Shown: one piece after another, positions 7,647-16,607 of the stretch
How the letters are laid out: every line of letters begins with the position of its first letter
How positions within the stretch are numbered: the stretch's first letter is position 1
Assembly: GCA_903927025.1 (NCBI GenBank)
Contig: CAIYLG010000048.1
Location: 1-64,000, forward strand
Length of the DNA stretch: 64,000 bases
Reading direction: 5' to 3'
Source of the DNA: an uncultured Armatimonadota bacterium
GTDB lineage: Bacteria; Armatimonadota; Fimbriimonadia; Fimbriimonadales; Fimbriimonadaceae
Program-made: the position numbers and the translations under genes
The notes under the pieces: model-generated
Databases searched by the model: none
What the model was told of the DNA's origin: nothing
What the model saw: only the letters and a program-made list of their open reading frames with translations

Positions 7647-8199
7647 TCGCATATGGCCACTTGAACGGCGGCAGTTCCCCACAGCTAAAGGGTACTTCGA
7701 TGCCGTTGTTGTAGCGATCGGTGTTTTCGGAAATATCCATTACGGAAGCCTCAACTGCAGAATCGCCAAGCCAATCTCAGCCACCGAGATGGAGTGCGTG
7801 GACGTTGACTACGATCCTGCCTTTAAGTGGCCGGCAAAACGTCAGCGAATACGAGTGCACTGTTTTGGAGTCGAGGCGCCTAAGTCCCGCAAGGCAAATC
7901 ACGATGGGATACGGGAGGTGCAGCGAGTGGCAAAATTGGGGCGCATCGTCGTTCTCCCGCTCAGGATTACAAACAATGGGCGTGATCTCTATGGGTCCGT
8001 AAGCTATGCGCCGAATCCGGCCGATCCAGTAGGTAGGATGCGCTCCTTCGAAGACCGCCAGATCAAGAAAGGCTTTGCAACTGTAAAGGTTGACTCAGCG
8101 TTCCCTAACGCCCTTAACTGGCAGTTTATGCTTGAGGAGCAAAGCTGGGCCAAATCTCACCGGCGAGGGCTGTGGCAGGATTCTGGTGAGGGGAAGTAG
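7585..8199 (+). CDS. SNase-like (staphylococcal nuclease fold) protein with altered active site
   Basis: About 204 residues if TTG 7585 is used, overlapping the RHS tip by 62 bases; GTG 7639 is an alternative. The second half follows the SNase order: RIRVHCFGVEAPK (89-100, where SNase has a RL..GIDTPE-type strand), LGRIVVLPLR, DLYGSVSYA (134-142, where SNase has D-x-YGR), KKGFATVKV, and a C-terminal helix ending RRGLW (193-197). The second catalytic Arg (in YGR) is replaced by Ser and the Glu after Pro by Lys, so nuclease activity is doubtful. It could be an inactive homologue or the immunity partner of tip 4. Confidence 0.5.
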   Translation: MLAGFACTYLQPATAEVGVPDRIWPLERRQFPTAKGYFDAVVVAIGVFGNIHYGSLNCRIAKPISATEMECVDVDYDPAFKWPAKRQRIRVHCFGVEAPKSRKANHDGIREVQRVAKLGRIVVLPLRITNNGRDLYGSVSYAPNPADPVGRMRSFEDRQIKKGFATVKVDSAFPNALNWQFMLEEQSWAKSHRRGLWQDSGEGK

Positions 8200-8229
8200 G
8201 GCCAGGGCGTAAAGTATTCATTACTTGGA

Positions 8230-8526
8230 ATGACACTTGCGGCCGCGTTAATTTCATATTGCCGCGATCGAGCTGATCACGATTCACTGCTCTCATTCGC
8301 GCGAGAATTCGAACCAGTTTTGCGAGGCAGCCTCAGAGATGAAAATGTTGAGGTGACCGGGCAGGAGCTTAGATCCGCCCTGTTTTGGAGATTTATCCAG
8401 ACCGAACACTCTGATATTCGACTTCTCGAAGCAGAGAGTCGGATCATGGGAGCGCTGTGCGGTTGCCAAGCGGACCAGGTTCTCAAGGCTGACGCGGCGC
8501 TTGCGCAGGGCTACAATCGCAAATAG
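8230..8526 (+). CDS. Small hypothetical protein, candidate immunity gene
   Basis: 98 residues, starting ATG 30 bases after the SNase-like gene and on the same strand. Mostly helical, acidic and soluble (LLSFAREFEPVLRG, TGQELRSALFWRFIQTEHSD, IRLLEAESRIMGALCGC). No family was recognised. It is the last gene of the RHS island. The following ~250 bases up to metX hold only a short hairpin (GGACT-aagca-AGTCC). Confidence 0.45.
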   Translation: MTLAAALISYCRDRADHDSLLSFAREFEPVLRGSLRDENVEVTGQELRSALFWRFIQTEHSDIRLLEAESRIMGALCGCQADQVLKADAALAQGYNRK

Positions 8527-8777
8527 GCACACTTGGACTAAGCAAGTCCGCTTGCGTACAGGCCGTAGCTTTATGCCATCCAGTTCGAGAATTGAAGCAG
8601 GAGGATCACCCTGTATTTAGGTTCAGAAGACGAAATTCTCGGCTTGGGCTCCCTTTCCTGCCAGACCCGGCGGTGGATAGAGCGGATAGGCGTGCCCCTT
8701 GGCACTTGCTCCCTTTGGGAACTTCGAGAGGAGCCAGGGGCGCAAAGTTGCCTTGACCCGCTCAACTAGCCTGCGCT

Positions 8778-9857
8778 TTATGACAAGAAATCTTGCACCA
8801 ATCGGCCCTGATGCACCGCGTCAAGGAGGAAGGCGTCGTGGCCGTAGGGGAGATCGATGATGTGGTGCTGGCTTTGGAGGCCCGCTTCCAGCGCCATTTG
8901 GTGCATAGCTTCGCTTTGGTAGGTTGGGTAGAGCCAGTCTGACGTGAAGCTGGTGAAGAGGAATTCCGCCTGTGCGGCGGCAAGTGATGCACGCTCGTAG
9001 TAGTCGATCGCCTTCGTCACATACAGCAGGCTGTTGGCGTCGAACCGCTTGGTGAACTTGTCGCCCTGGTACCGCAGATAGCTCTCAACTTGGAACTCGG
9101 TCTCAAACCCGTAGCTGAACTGGTCCTTGCCCTGCAGTCGACGCCCAAACTTGGCGGTGAAGGCGGAGTCGCTGAGGAATGAGAGATGCCCGAGCATACG
9201 GGCGACGCTGAGGCCGCCCACCGGGCCTTGGTCCGGTTCGTAGTCGCCGCCGTGCCACCGTGGGTCCTGCATGATGGACTGGCGCGCGGTTTCGTTGAAT
9301 CCAATCTGCATCGCACTGTGGGCGGCGCAGCTCGCGGTGATGAACGCCTTCTGGATTCGGTTGGGGAAACGGCACGTCCACTCCAGCACCTGCATTCCCC
9401 CCATGCTGCCGCCGGCAGCGGCGTATAGGCGGTCGATCCCCAAGTGGTCTAACAGGCGCGCCTGAGCTTCAACCATATCGCCGATGGTGATGATGGGAAA
9501 TCGCAGGTTGTAGCGCCTACCGTCCGACGCGAGCGACGAGGGACCTGTGCTGCCCTGACAGCCGCCCAGCACGTTGACCCCGATCACAAAGAACTGATCG
9601 GTATCAATCGGCTTGCCAGGGCCAATCAGACGCTCCCACCAGCCGATTGCGTGCGCATCGCCAGTAAGGGCGTGGCAGACAAGAATGGCGTTGTCTCGGG
9701 TTGAAGAAAGCTCTCCCCAAGTTTCGTAGGCAATGTCGACCTGCTCCAAGACCGCCCCCGTCTCGCATTGGAACGGGCCCGTCGCCAAGATTTGGCGACA
9801 TTCAGCCAGCGGGGCGGTTCGCTCGTTCTCTTCAAACAGAGCTGGGTCGATCTGCAC
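8778..9857 (-). CDS. metX: Homoserine O-acyltransferase MetX
   Basis: Transfers an acyl group from acetyl- (or succinyl-) CoA to homoserine, the first committed step of methionine synthesis, in the cytoplasm. It has an alpha/beta-hydrolase fold of 359 residues, normal for the family. The nucleophile elbow AAGGSMGG puts the catalytic Ser at 151, with Asp307 (FTSDWLYP) and His340 (PYGHDAF) completing the triad. The conserved GGCQGSTGPSS loop is at 98-108. It is the last gene behind the pilT run, 23 bases after it, so it may share that transcript. No SAM riboswitch is seen. Acetyl versus succinyl preference cannot be told from motifs alone. Confidence 0.93.
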   Translation of the reverse strand: MQIDPALFEENERTAPLAECRQILATGPFQCETGAVLEQVDIAYETWGELSSTRDNAILVCHALTGDAHAIGWWERLIGPGKPIDTDQFFVIGVNVLGGCQGSTGPSSLASDGRRYNLRFPIITIGDMVEAQARLLDHLGIDRLYAAAGGSMGGMQVLEWTCRFPNRIQKAFITASCAAHSAMQIGFNETARQSIMQDPRWHGGDYEPDQGPVGGLSVARMLGHLSFLSDSAFTAKFGRRLQGKDQFSYGFETEFQVESYLRYQGDKFTKRFDANSLLYVTKAIDYYERASLAAAQAEFLFTSFTSDWLYPTYQSEAMHQMALEAGLQSQHHIIDLPYGHDAFLLDAVHQGRLVQDFLS

Positions 9858-9880
9858 GCTAAAAGGGTACCGCGCTGGGC

Positions 9881-11158
9881 CTAATCTCGTCGGAACTGCG
9901 GTCGGTTGGGCTGTCCGGGCACTCCTTTGATAGGTGGTGGCGGCGTAACCGTCTCCCCTTCTGCGGCGGCTGGCTTTGCGGCCGGCGGCGCAGTGGTGAC
10001 GGGAGGCGCCGTCGGAGCAGTGCCGCTTCCAGCGGGTCGAGCCGCAGGAGGCGGAACGGTTCCGGCTGGCTTCACGACCTGGGGCCGATGCGAAGAATCG
10101 AGGGACAGCAGGCGATCGAACTCCTGAGGGTCCTTGGCGCGATGTCGGGCATCTTCTCTGGCAACCAGGCTTCGGTCCACCAAGCTGGCAAGAGCCTGGT
10201 CCAGGGTGTTCATCTTTTGCCGCGACCCGGTTTGGATCAGCGAGCCTATCTGGTAGCTCTTGTTCTCCCGAATGAGGTTTCGGACGGCGCTGGAGGCAAC
10301 CATGACCTCATGCGCGGCCACACGGCCACGACCATCCTTTCGCTTGACCAGCGTCTGCGAGACCACTCCCACCAGGTTGACGGAGAGCTGCATTCGAATC
10401 TGCTGCTGCTGGTGGGTTGGGAAGACGTCCACCATGCGATCCACGGTCTGAATCGAGTCCACGGTGTGGAGGGTGCCAAACACGAGGTGGCCGGTTTCTG
10501 CGGCGGTGATGGCGAGGTGAATCGTGTCGAGGTCGCGCATTTCGCCGACGAGGATCACGTCCGGGTCTTGCCTGAGCACGTATTTGAGCGCGTTGGCAAA
10601 GGAAAGGGTGTCTACATCCAACTCGCGCTGGTTGATGAGGGCGTAGTGGTCCTCGTGAACAAACTCCACGGGGTCTTCCACCGTCATGATGTGCACCGGC
10701 TGAGTTCGGTTGATCTTGTCGATCATCGCGGCAAGCGTAGTGGTCTTACCTGAACCTGCCGGTCCCGTCACCAGGACGAGGCCGCGAGGACGGTTGATAA
10801 AGTCATAGCAGGCTGCGGGCAGGTGGAGATCCTCCATCGACTGGATCTCGTAAGGGATAACCCGGAAAGCCGCCTGGACATTGCCACGCTGCTGATAGAC
10901 GTTGCCTCTAAATCGCGAAAGGCCCGGAATCTCATAGGCAAAGTCCAGCTCCAGATCTCGCGTGAACTTCTCAACTTGGTGGTTGCTCAGGATTTGAAAG
11001 AGCGACTTCTTGAACTCTTCGTGAGAAAAGGGGGCCGCTTCTACCTCGTGGAGATCGCCATGAACGCGGATGTAGGCCCGACCGGTATCCGTTTTAAAAT
11101 GCACGTCCGATCCATCGATCGAGATGCATCTCTTCAGGAAGAAATCAACGGACTCCAC
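9881..11158 (-). CDS. PilT-type twitching ATPase 1, with Pro-rich C-terminal tail
   Basis: Hexameric AAA-like motor family that powers type IV pilus retraction from the inner face of the membrane. N-terminal PAS-like domain (1-125, including IDGSDVHFK), Walker A GPAGSGKT (132-139), Asp box MTVEDPVEF, Walker B VILVGEMRD (201-209) and His box ETGHLVFGTLHT (221-232). The last ~65 residues are an unusual Pro/Ala-rich tail (PPPAARPAGSG and similar) not usual for PilT. It overlaps the previous pilT by 14 bases, so translation is probably coupled. With three paralogues here, the PilT or PilU role cannot be assigned. Confidence 0.88.
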   Translation of the reverse strand: MESVDFFLKRCISIDGSDVHFKTDTGRAYIRVHGDLHEVEAAPFSHEEFKKSLFQILSNHQVEKFTRDLELDFAYEIPGLSRFRGNVYQQRGNVQAAFRVIPYEIQSMEDLHLPAACYDFINRPRGLVLVTGPAGSGKTTTLAAMIDKINRTQPVHIMTVEDPVEFVHEDHYALINQRELDVDTLSFANALKYVLRQDPDVILVGEMRDLDTIHLAITAAETGHLVFGTLHTVDSIQTVDRMVDVFPTHQQQQIRMQLSVNLVGVVSQTLVKRKDGRGRVAAHEVMVASSAVRNLIRENKSYQIGSLIQTGSRQKMNTLDQALASLVDRSLVAREDARHRAKDPQEFDRLLSLDSSHRPQVVKPAGTVPPPAARPAGSGTAPTAPPVTTAPPAAKPAAAEGETVTPPPPIKGVPGQPNRPQFRRD

Positions 11159-12242
11159 TTGGGGCTACCTCCACAATGCCTGCATTCACCGCTCTGCGAT
11201 GGAAATCCTGTGGGTTGGAACACTTAGCCAACGCATGCTCGTAGTCGATTCTTCCCTCTTTCACAAGCTTGAGCAGGCTGCCGTCCAGCGTCTGCATGCC
11301 AAGGTCTCCACCGGTTTGAATGTCGAGGTAGAGCTGGTGGGTCTTGCCGTCTCGGATCAGGGTTCGAATGGAGGGGGTGGCCACCATGACCTCAAATGCG
11401 GCGACTCGGGAGGTGCCGTCCATGGTCGGGATGAGCGTCTGAGAAACAACTGCCTGAATGGTCACGGAAAGCTGAGTACGGATCTGCGCGTGCTGCTCGG
11501 GCGAGAAAACGTCCACGATTCGGTCGATGGTCTGGGCGGCGTCCACGGTGTGGAGGGTGGAAAGAACAAGGTGTCCGGTTTCAGCCGCCGTAATCGCAAG
11601 CTGAATGGTTTCCAGGTCTCTCATTTCGCCGACGAGAATGACGTCCGGGTTCTGGCGCATGACGTGCCGCAAAGCGTCAGAAAACGAGTGGGTATCCGTT
11701 GCCAGCTCTCGCTGGTTGACGATCGCAATCTTGTCCTGGTGAACGTACTCGATCGGGTCTTCGATCGTCATCACGTGCGCCCGCTTGTTGCTGTTGATGT
11801 GGTCGATCATCGCCGCGAGGGACGTTGACTTTCCAGAGCCGGTGGGACCGGTGACGAGGATGAGACCTCGGGGCATCATCGCGATGCGCTTGCAAACAGC
11901 CGGCATCCCCAACTGCTCAATCGTCTTGATCTTGAACGGGATCACGCGGAAGACGGCGCCAACGTGGCCCCGCTGCCAAAACATGTTGACGCGGAATCGT
12001 GAAACACCGGGAAGGTTGTAGCTGAGGTCAACTTCCTTCTCTTCCATCAGCCGGGCCTTCCGCTCATCATTGAGCAGGCCCATGAGCATTTCGGTGTGTC
12101 GCTCTGGAGACAGAGCGAATTCGGGCACGCGGACGAGTTCGCCGCGCACGCGCATGATGGGCGGCTGGCCCGCTTTCAGATGAAGGTCGCTTGCGTCTTT
12201 ATCAACGAGAGCCTTCAACAGTGAATCGATCGTTATGGACAT
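11145..12242 (-). CDS. pilT: PilT-type twitching ATPase 2
   Basis: 365 residues from ATG 12242, which has CAGGAA just upstream; the TTG 15 bases earlier lacks one. The layout is canonical PilT: DASDLHLKAGQPP near 16-28, Walker A GPTGSGKS (132-139), MTIEDPIEYVH, Walker B VILVGEMRD and ETGHLVLSTLHTVDA. Of the three paralogues it is closest to textbook PilT (retraction ATPase) in motifs and length. It lies between the other two in one minus-strand run. Confidence 0.92.
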   Translation of the reverse strand: MSITIDSLLKALVDKDASDLHLKAGQPPIMRVRGELVRVPEFALSPERHTEMLMGLLNDERKARLMEEKEVDLSYNLPGVSRFRVNMFWQRGHVGAVFRVIPFKIKTIEQLGMPAVCKRIAMMPRGLILVTGPTGSGKSTSLAAMIDHINSNKRAHVMTIEDPIEYVHQDKIAIVNQRELATDTHSFSDALRHVMRQNPDVILVGEMRDLETIQLAITAAETGHLVLSTLHTVDAAQTIDRIVDVFSPEQHAQIRTQLSVTIQAVVSQTLIPTMDGTSRVAAFEVMVATPSIRTLIRDGKTHQLYLDIQTGGDLGMQTLDGSLLKLVKEGRIDYEHALAKCSNPQDFHRRAVNAGIVEVAPSGVR

Positions 12243-12334
12243 TCTAGTTCCTGGCAACGCTGACTAGGATTTCAAGCCCATGCATACGGTACACCCATTG
12301 GCACTGTTGAAACAAGATAAAAATGACCTCAGTT

Positions 12335-13414
12335 TTAGCGACGCAAAAGCTGCTTAAGCTCAGATGCGACACCAGCATTCCTCATTGCTGTATCTTCTGT
12401 GATAATTCCTGCTTTGACATATCTCACCAGCGCCTGGTTCATCGTCTGCATTCCCCAAAAACCGCCTTCATTCATCAGGTGATAGAGGTCGCTGAATTTT
12501 GAATCTTCAATCGCCTTGCTGACGGTTGGCGTACAGATCAAAATCTCGTTGGCGGCAACACGTCCAGGTCCATCATCCCGAGGAATTAGCTTTTGGGCGA
12601 CAATGGCACGCAGTGAGTTCCCCATTCGCTGAGAAATGTGACCTTTTTCGTGAGGCGGGAACATGTTGATGACACGATCCATGGTCTCGTAGGCGCTTGA
12701 GGTGTGGACGGTGGAGAAAACAAGGTGACCCGTTTCACCAGCCTGAAGGGCGATGCCCATGGTGGTGGTATCGCGCATTTCTCCGATGAGGATGACGTCC
12801 GGGGCCTGTCGCAGAGAAGCGCGAAGCGCGGGCTGGAAGTCGAGGGTGTCGATACCGACTTCACGCTGAGTGACATAGGCCTTCTTGGAAGGGTGGACAA
12901 ACTCAAGCGGGTCTTCAATCGTGATGAGGTTGCATGGACGGTTCGTGTTGATGATGTCCAGCATCGCGGCCAGAGTCGTCGTCTTACCAGAACCGGTAGG
13001 TCCGGTAACGAGGACAAGGCCCGTCTCGTGCTTGGTGAGCTCAGCCAAAACGGGAGGCAGTCCAAGTTGATCCAGAGACTTGATCTTGAGAGGAACAACA
13101 CGACAGACGCATGCCATGCCGCCTTGCTGCCAGTACACGTTGCAACGCACTCGGCAGATGCCAGGAACGGTAAAGCCAAGGTCCATTTCCAACGTTTCGT
13201 CGAAAATTCGCTTTTGGCGATCATTCATCAGGGACAGCAGCATCCTCGAAATTGTCGCCTGGTCGATCACCGGCATTCCCTCACGGAGCGGGGTCACCGT
13301 GTCGTACTTTTTCGTCATCGGAACACTGCCGACTTTGACCATCAAGTCCGAGGCGTCGATTTCGGCAGCAATCTCAATGAGGGTTTGCAGCGTCAGGGTT
13401 TCGAGCGTATACAT
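12335..13414 (-). CDS. PilT/PilU-type ATPase 3
   Basis: 359 residues. Retains DASDLMVKVG near 20-29, Walker A GPTGSGKT (138-145), ITIEDPLEFVH, VILIGEMRD and GETGHLVFSTVHTSSAYE. It differs most from the other two in the N-terminal domain and in the His-box region, as PilU does from PilT. It is encoded first of the three, 40 bases after a secreted protein gene and ~90 bases before PilT 2. A PilU-like accessory motor is the best guess. Confidence 0.88.
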   Translation of the reverse strand: MYTLETLTLQTLIEIAAEIDASDLMVKVGSVPMTKKYDTVTPLREGMPVIDQATISRMLLSLMNDRQKRIFDETLEMDLGFTVPGICRVRCNVYWQQGGMACVCRVVPLKIKSLDQLGLPPVLAELTKHETGLVLVTGPTGSGKTTTLAAMLDIINTNRPCNLITIEDPLEFVHPSKKAYVTQREVGIDTLDFQPALRASLRQAPDVILIGEMRDTTTMGIALQAGETGHLVFSTVHTSSAYETMDRVINMFPPHEKGHISQRMGNSLRAIVAQKLIPRDDGPGRVAANEILICTPTVSKAIEDSKFSDLYHLMNEGGFWGMQTMNQALVRYVKAGIITEDTAMRNAGVASELKQLLRR

Positions 13415-13453
13415 AGTTAAAAGATAGTCTCCTGAAAATTGCTGAAGCTAAGG

Positions 13454-14194
13454 CTAAAAGCGACCGCGCGGACGCCCCCTGAGCAGGAGCGAGTATACCA
13501 ACGCGCCGAATGAAAGAGCCGCAATGACAAAGACTGCAAGTGTCGTCCAGTCGACGCTGCTTTTTGGCGGTGCGGGAGCCGTGCTGGACGCCTTGTTTGC
13601 GCCAGGCTCTGGAATGTCAAATTTTGCGGGGTCCTGAGAAACAAGCTGGATGCGGTATTCGATATCTGAAAGCTTCGGATTGGATGGATTTTCATACCTT
13701 CCCTCCACCCGCACCGCTTTCCCCGGATACGATTTGAGGGTCGCAGAGGTGGGAACCTCGGACTGAAACTGAAGGTTCAGCGCATGAATCGTCCATGGCT
13801 TTGGAGCTCCGGCGAAAGCCTGCGCAAAAGGATTGAGGCGCACGGAACCTGCCTGGCGGACGATAACCCCATCCACTGCGAACTGCGCCTTGGTGAAATG
13901 GCTGTTCGGGCTGGATGGATCGAGAACGTAATCGTAGACCTGAAGTCCGCGCGGGTCGGAGTGAAGGTATTTCCCCAGCTTCTGGATTTGGGATTTGAGA
14001 AGCTCGGGCGGATACCCCGCCGGCGTCATGGTGATCTCCACCATGTCTGCTCCAAGCGGATGCTTTTTGATCGTGATCGTCGCGTCTGGAACCTGAGAAT
14101 TGAACAGACTCTGGGAATCGGTGGGATTGGGTTCGGATTGGGCCATGGCCACCCAAGAGAGTCCGAGCAGCACCAGCATCATCAAAGAGCGCAT
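13454..14194 (-). CDS. Secreted, C-terminally membrane-anchored protein, unknown function
   Basis: 246 residues. A clear signal peptide (MRSLMMLVLLGLSWVAMAQS) precedes a ~190-residue extracytoplasmic domain rich in beta-like strands. A TM helix (WTTLAVFVIAALSFGALVYS) and an Arg-rich end (RGRPRGRF) orient the C-terminus inward. It is the first gene of the pilT-metX run, which suggests an envelope role linked to pili. No family was recognised. The anchor resembles generic TM-plus-Arg tails, not an LPXTG signal. Confidence 0.6.
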   Translation of the reverse strand: MRSLMMLVLLGLSWVAMAQSEPNPTDSQSLFNSQVPDATITIKKHPLGADMVEITMTPAGYPPELLKSQIQKLGKYLHSDPRGLQVYDYVLDPSSPNSHFTKAQFAVDGVIVRQAGSVRLNPFAQAFAGAPKPWTIHALNLQFQSEVPTSATLKSYPGKAVRVEGRYENPSNPKLSDIEYRIQLVSQDPAKFDIPEPGANKASSTAPAPPKSSVDWTTLAVFVIAALSFGALVYSLLLRGRPRGRF

Positions 14195-14421
14195 CTATCA
14201 CTAATCTACACAACTAACGCCCCAGAACACCGGGCGAAACATGGACGGAAAGAAAATCTCAAAAGTTCGTCCATTACTTGACGACTTAAGGCGAACCTGT
14301 ACGCCAACAATTCGGTCGAAATCGTATCGCTGCAACCAGAAATCGCAAATGCGGCTGCTAAATAACGTTAAGTCGAACGTTTAGCACTCATCGTGCGTAG
14401 GTTGCAGGGAGAGTTTGCGGC

Positions 14422-14427
14422 TATAAT
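14422..14427 (+). promoter_or_regulatory. -10 box TATAAT of the greA promoter
   Basis: Perfect TATAAT, 35 bases before the greA start. The -35 region is weak (TTGCAG only 14 bases upstream). The preceding 14195-14420 stretch separates divergent genes and shows nothing else clear. Confidence 0.6.
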
Positions 14428-14462
14428 GCCTGCCTGACTCCCCGGAGAGAATCGAATACGCA

Positions 14463-14966
14463 ATGAACGAAGCAGAAATAATCCACGAGCCTATAGGCGG
14501 AATCCTGTTGACCCCTCGTGGGTACCAGAAACTTCAAGTAGAGCTTGAGCACCTCACGGTTGTGAAGCGACCCGAAATCGCGGACCGCATTCGCGAGAGC
14601 CAGCAGCACGGCGAGTTTAGTGAGGACAACAGCGAACTTGATGAAGTGAAATTTGAGCAGGCGATGGTTGAAAACCGAATCGCGGAACTCAAGGGAATCT
14701 TTGGAAACGCCCACGTTCTAGAGATAGAACAGATTCCGACCGAATATGTCGGTATCGGCTCTCTCGTCACGGTTGAAGATCTTCAGTTCGACGACCGATT
14801 TGAAATCCGCGTCGTCTCAAGCATCGAGGCCGACCCAACCAGCGACCTGATCAGCAACGAATCCCCGATGGGAACCGCGCTGTACGGAAAGCGAGCGGGC
14901 GATGACGTATTGTTCGAGGCTCCTGAAGGCAAGAAGCGCTACAAGGTCATCAGCATCACCCGCTGA
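14463..14966 (+). CDS. greA: Transcript cleavage factor GreA
   Basis: Rescues backtracked RNA polymerase by stimulating cleavage of the transcript 3' end. 167 residues: N-terminal coiled coil with the acidic tip HGEFSEDNSELDEVKFEQ (about 49-66) that enters the secondary channel, and a C-terminal FKBP-like domain (VGIGSLVTVEDL ... ISNESPMGTALYGKRAGDDV). The S/NESP-x-G-x-AL-x-GK-x-GD pattern is typical of GreA/GreB. It has its own TATAAT. It ends six bases before the convergent PadR gene. Confidence 0.94.
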   Translation: MNEAEIIHEPIGGILLTPRGYQKLQVELEHLTVVKRPEIADRIRESQQHGEFSEDNSELDEVKFEQAMVENRIAELKGIFGNAHVLEIEQIPTEYVGIGSLVTVEDLQFDDRFEIRVVSSIEADPTSDLISNESPMGTALYGKRAGDDVLFEAPEGKKRYKVISITR

Positions 14967-14972
14967 GAACCC

Positions 14973-15569
14973 CTACGCTTCTACCACTTCCTGCTCGGCA
15001 ACCGTCGTCGCAGCCGTCACCTGATTGGTCTGCTTGGCAACGAGCAGCAGTCTCCTCAGCCATTCATGCCTAGCCTCGGCGAGATACAAAAGATTCTCGT
15101 AGGCTAGGTTCCTCATTGGGTCTGGGGTTTTGCTTGTCTCAATGTCCCGTTCCAGTTCGGAGAGGAACTGCTTGCTTTCTTGAATCCAGGTTTTAACGAC
15201 TTTGACTCGATCTGTCGGCCTGAGACGGCCCAGAAAGTAGCTTCGGGTTCGTAGCGGATCCACAAGAAAGGCCAGCTCCCCCCTGAGAGGCGGTTGAGTC
15301 AGCCAGCTGTTTGTCAGGGCCTGACCAGCAGCAGTGAGCTCATACTCAGTCCGTTCCCGATTCGGAACCCCAACTCGGCGCGCTTCGTGGAGAAGTCCGT
15401 CACTCTCCAAACGCCTTAAAACGCGATAGACGGATCCGCTTTCGGCGCTCCACCTGCCGCCGCGCATGCGGTTCATTTCCTTACGCATCGCGTATCCGGA
15501 ATTGATCCCTTCTCCCACCATGGCGAGGATGAGATACTCGAGTTCGCTGTATAGACCTTCGTGATTCAT
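14973..15569 (-). CDS. PadR-family transcriptional regulator
   Basis: 198 residues from ATG 15569; a TTG 12 bases upstream is also possible. N-terminal winged helix with the family sequence SELEYLILAMVGEG, GYAMRKEM, GSVYRVLRRLESDGLL and RTEYELTAAGQ, followed by a helical dimerisation region (100-180). PadR proteins usually repress nearby transport or stress genes in response to small ligands. Here the neighbours are greA (convergent) and secE (divergent), so the target is not evident. Confidence 0.88.
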   Translation of the reverse strand: MNHEGLYSELEYLILAMVGEGINSGYAMRKEMNRMRGGRWSAESGSVYRVLRRLESDGLLHEARRVGVPNRERTEYELTAAGQALTNSWLTQPPLRGELAFLVDPLRTRSYFLGRLRPTDRVKVVKTWIQESKQFLSELERDIETSKTPDPMRNLAYENLLYLAEARHEWLRRLLLVAKQTNQVTAATTVAEQEVVEA

Positions 15570-15799
15570 TTTTTTGGGCAATCTCAGGAAGACAACTCGC
15601 CCAAGTCGGCAAGTTAGTCGCTGATACTGTAACCGTTATTCGCAAGTTCCGCAATCGTTTGTAAAGAATTCAAACGCGAGAGACCCGAATATCTCCCCGG
15701 TCCTACAGAAAAGCGAATCCCCTGCCGCGTCAGCGCGGTATGATTATGCATTCCCCTGCAAGTTGCGCACGGGTAGCTACGTCAATGGCAGTAACGTCG

Positions 15800-16054
15800 A
15801 TGTCGAATACAAATCAAAGCGAGCCGAGTAAAGGTCGCGGCTCCGTCCCTGTCCCGAAGTCAAAGCGGGGCGTTAAGGGCTTCTTCAACGAAGTCAACCG
15901 CGAAATGAAAAAGGTGAGTTGGCCCACTCGTATTGAGACCAACCGTCTGACTGCAGTCGTTCTCACCGTTTGTGCAGGTCTTGTCGTACTCTTCACCGCA
16001 CTCAGCTATGTGTTCGACACCGTTGTAACCATTCTAACGAAGGGAACTCACTGA
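15800..16054 (+). CDS. secE: Preprotein translocase subunit SecE
   Basis: Essential clamp around SecY in the inner membrane. Single-TM bacterial form with the conserved amphipathic helix GFFNEVNREMKKVSWPTR, then the TM TAVVLTVCAGLVVLFTALSY. Start ATG 15800 gives 84 residues; in-frame ATGs at 15785, 15746 and 15740 exist, but none has a clear ribosome-binding site. A TATGAT at 15737-15742 could be the -10, which would exclude the earliest starts. It is followed by nusG after two bases, the usual pair. No tRNA-Trp or rpmG precedes it. Confidence 0.93.
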   Translation: MSNTNQSEPSKGRGSVPVPKSKRGVKGFFNEVNREMKKVSWPTRIETNRLTAVVLTVCAGLVVLFTALSYVFDTVVTILTKGTH

Positions 16055-16055
16055 G

Positions 16056-16583
16056 ATGCCAAAAGCCTGGTACGCGGTCCACACAATCGCTGGACACGAG
16101 AACAAAGTCAAGGACGTTTTAACACGTCGAGCTATCGTTGAAAACGTTTGGGATTATGATATTTTTCAGATCCTAATTCCCACCGAACAGGAGCTGCAAA
16201 CCCGAAACGGTAAGCGCTATCTGCGCGATAAGAAGGTTTTCCCCGGATATATTCTCATTCAAATGTCGTTGACAGACGAGACCTACAAGCTGGTCAAATC
16301 CACAAGCGGCGTCACTGGATTCGTCCAGAGCGGCAACAAGCCGGTTCCTCTTGAGGAATACGAAGTTCGCCGCATCATGACCAACCTGGAAGCCAGCAAA
16401 GAGGCTCCAAAAGTCTCCTGGACCAAGGGAGATGCCATTCGGGTGGTCGAAGGTCCCTTCAGCGACTTTAGCGGCAAGATCGAAGAGGTCAGCCCAGAAA
16501 AGGAGAAGCTCAAGGTTCTTATCAACATCTTCGGGCGAGACACGCCGGTCGAGTTGGATTTCAGCCAGGTCGAGAAGCTCTAA
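16056..16583 (+). CDS. nusG: Transcription elongation/antitermination factor NusG
   Basis: 175 residues with an N-terminal NGN domain (WYAVHTIAGHENKVKDVL, FPGYILIQM, VRSTxGVTGFV-like KSTSGVTGFVQ) and a C-terminal KOW domain (GDAIRVVEGPFSDFSGKIEEV, IFGRDTPVELDFSQVEKL). It binds the RNA polymerase clamp and couples to NusE or Rho. It is co-transcribed with secE. Unusually, it is followed by a strong hairpin and recJ rather than rplK. Confidence 0.96.
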   Translation: MPKAWYAVHTIAGHENKVKDVLTRRAIVENVWDYDIFQILIPTEQELQTRNGKRYLRDKKVFPGYILIQMSLTDETYKLVKSTSGVTGFVQSGNKPVPLEEYEVRRIMTNLEASKEAPKVSWTKGDAIRVVEGPFSDFSGKIEEVSPEKEKLKVLINIFGRDTPVELDFSQVEKL

Positions 16584-16607
16584 ACCTTCTCAATCGATCA
16601 ACAATTT

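Noticed and set aside
9858-9880. SAM riboswitch before metX
   Set aside because: Only 23 bases separate metX from the upstream pilT gene, too short for a riboswitch.
15582-15799. tRNA-Trp or rpmG upstream of secE
   Set aside because: No cloverleaf or Zn-ribbon L33 sequence can be read there.
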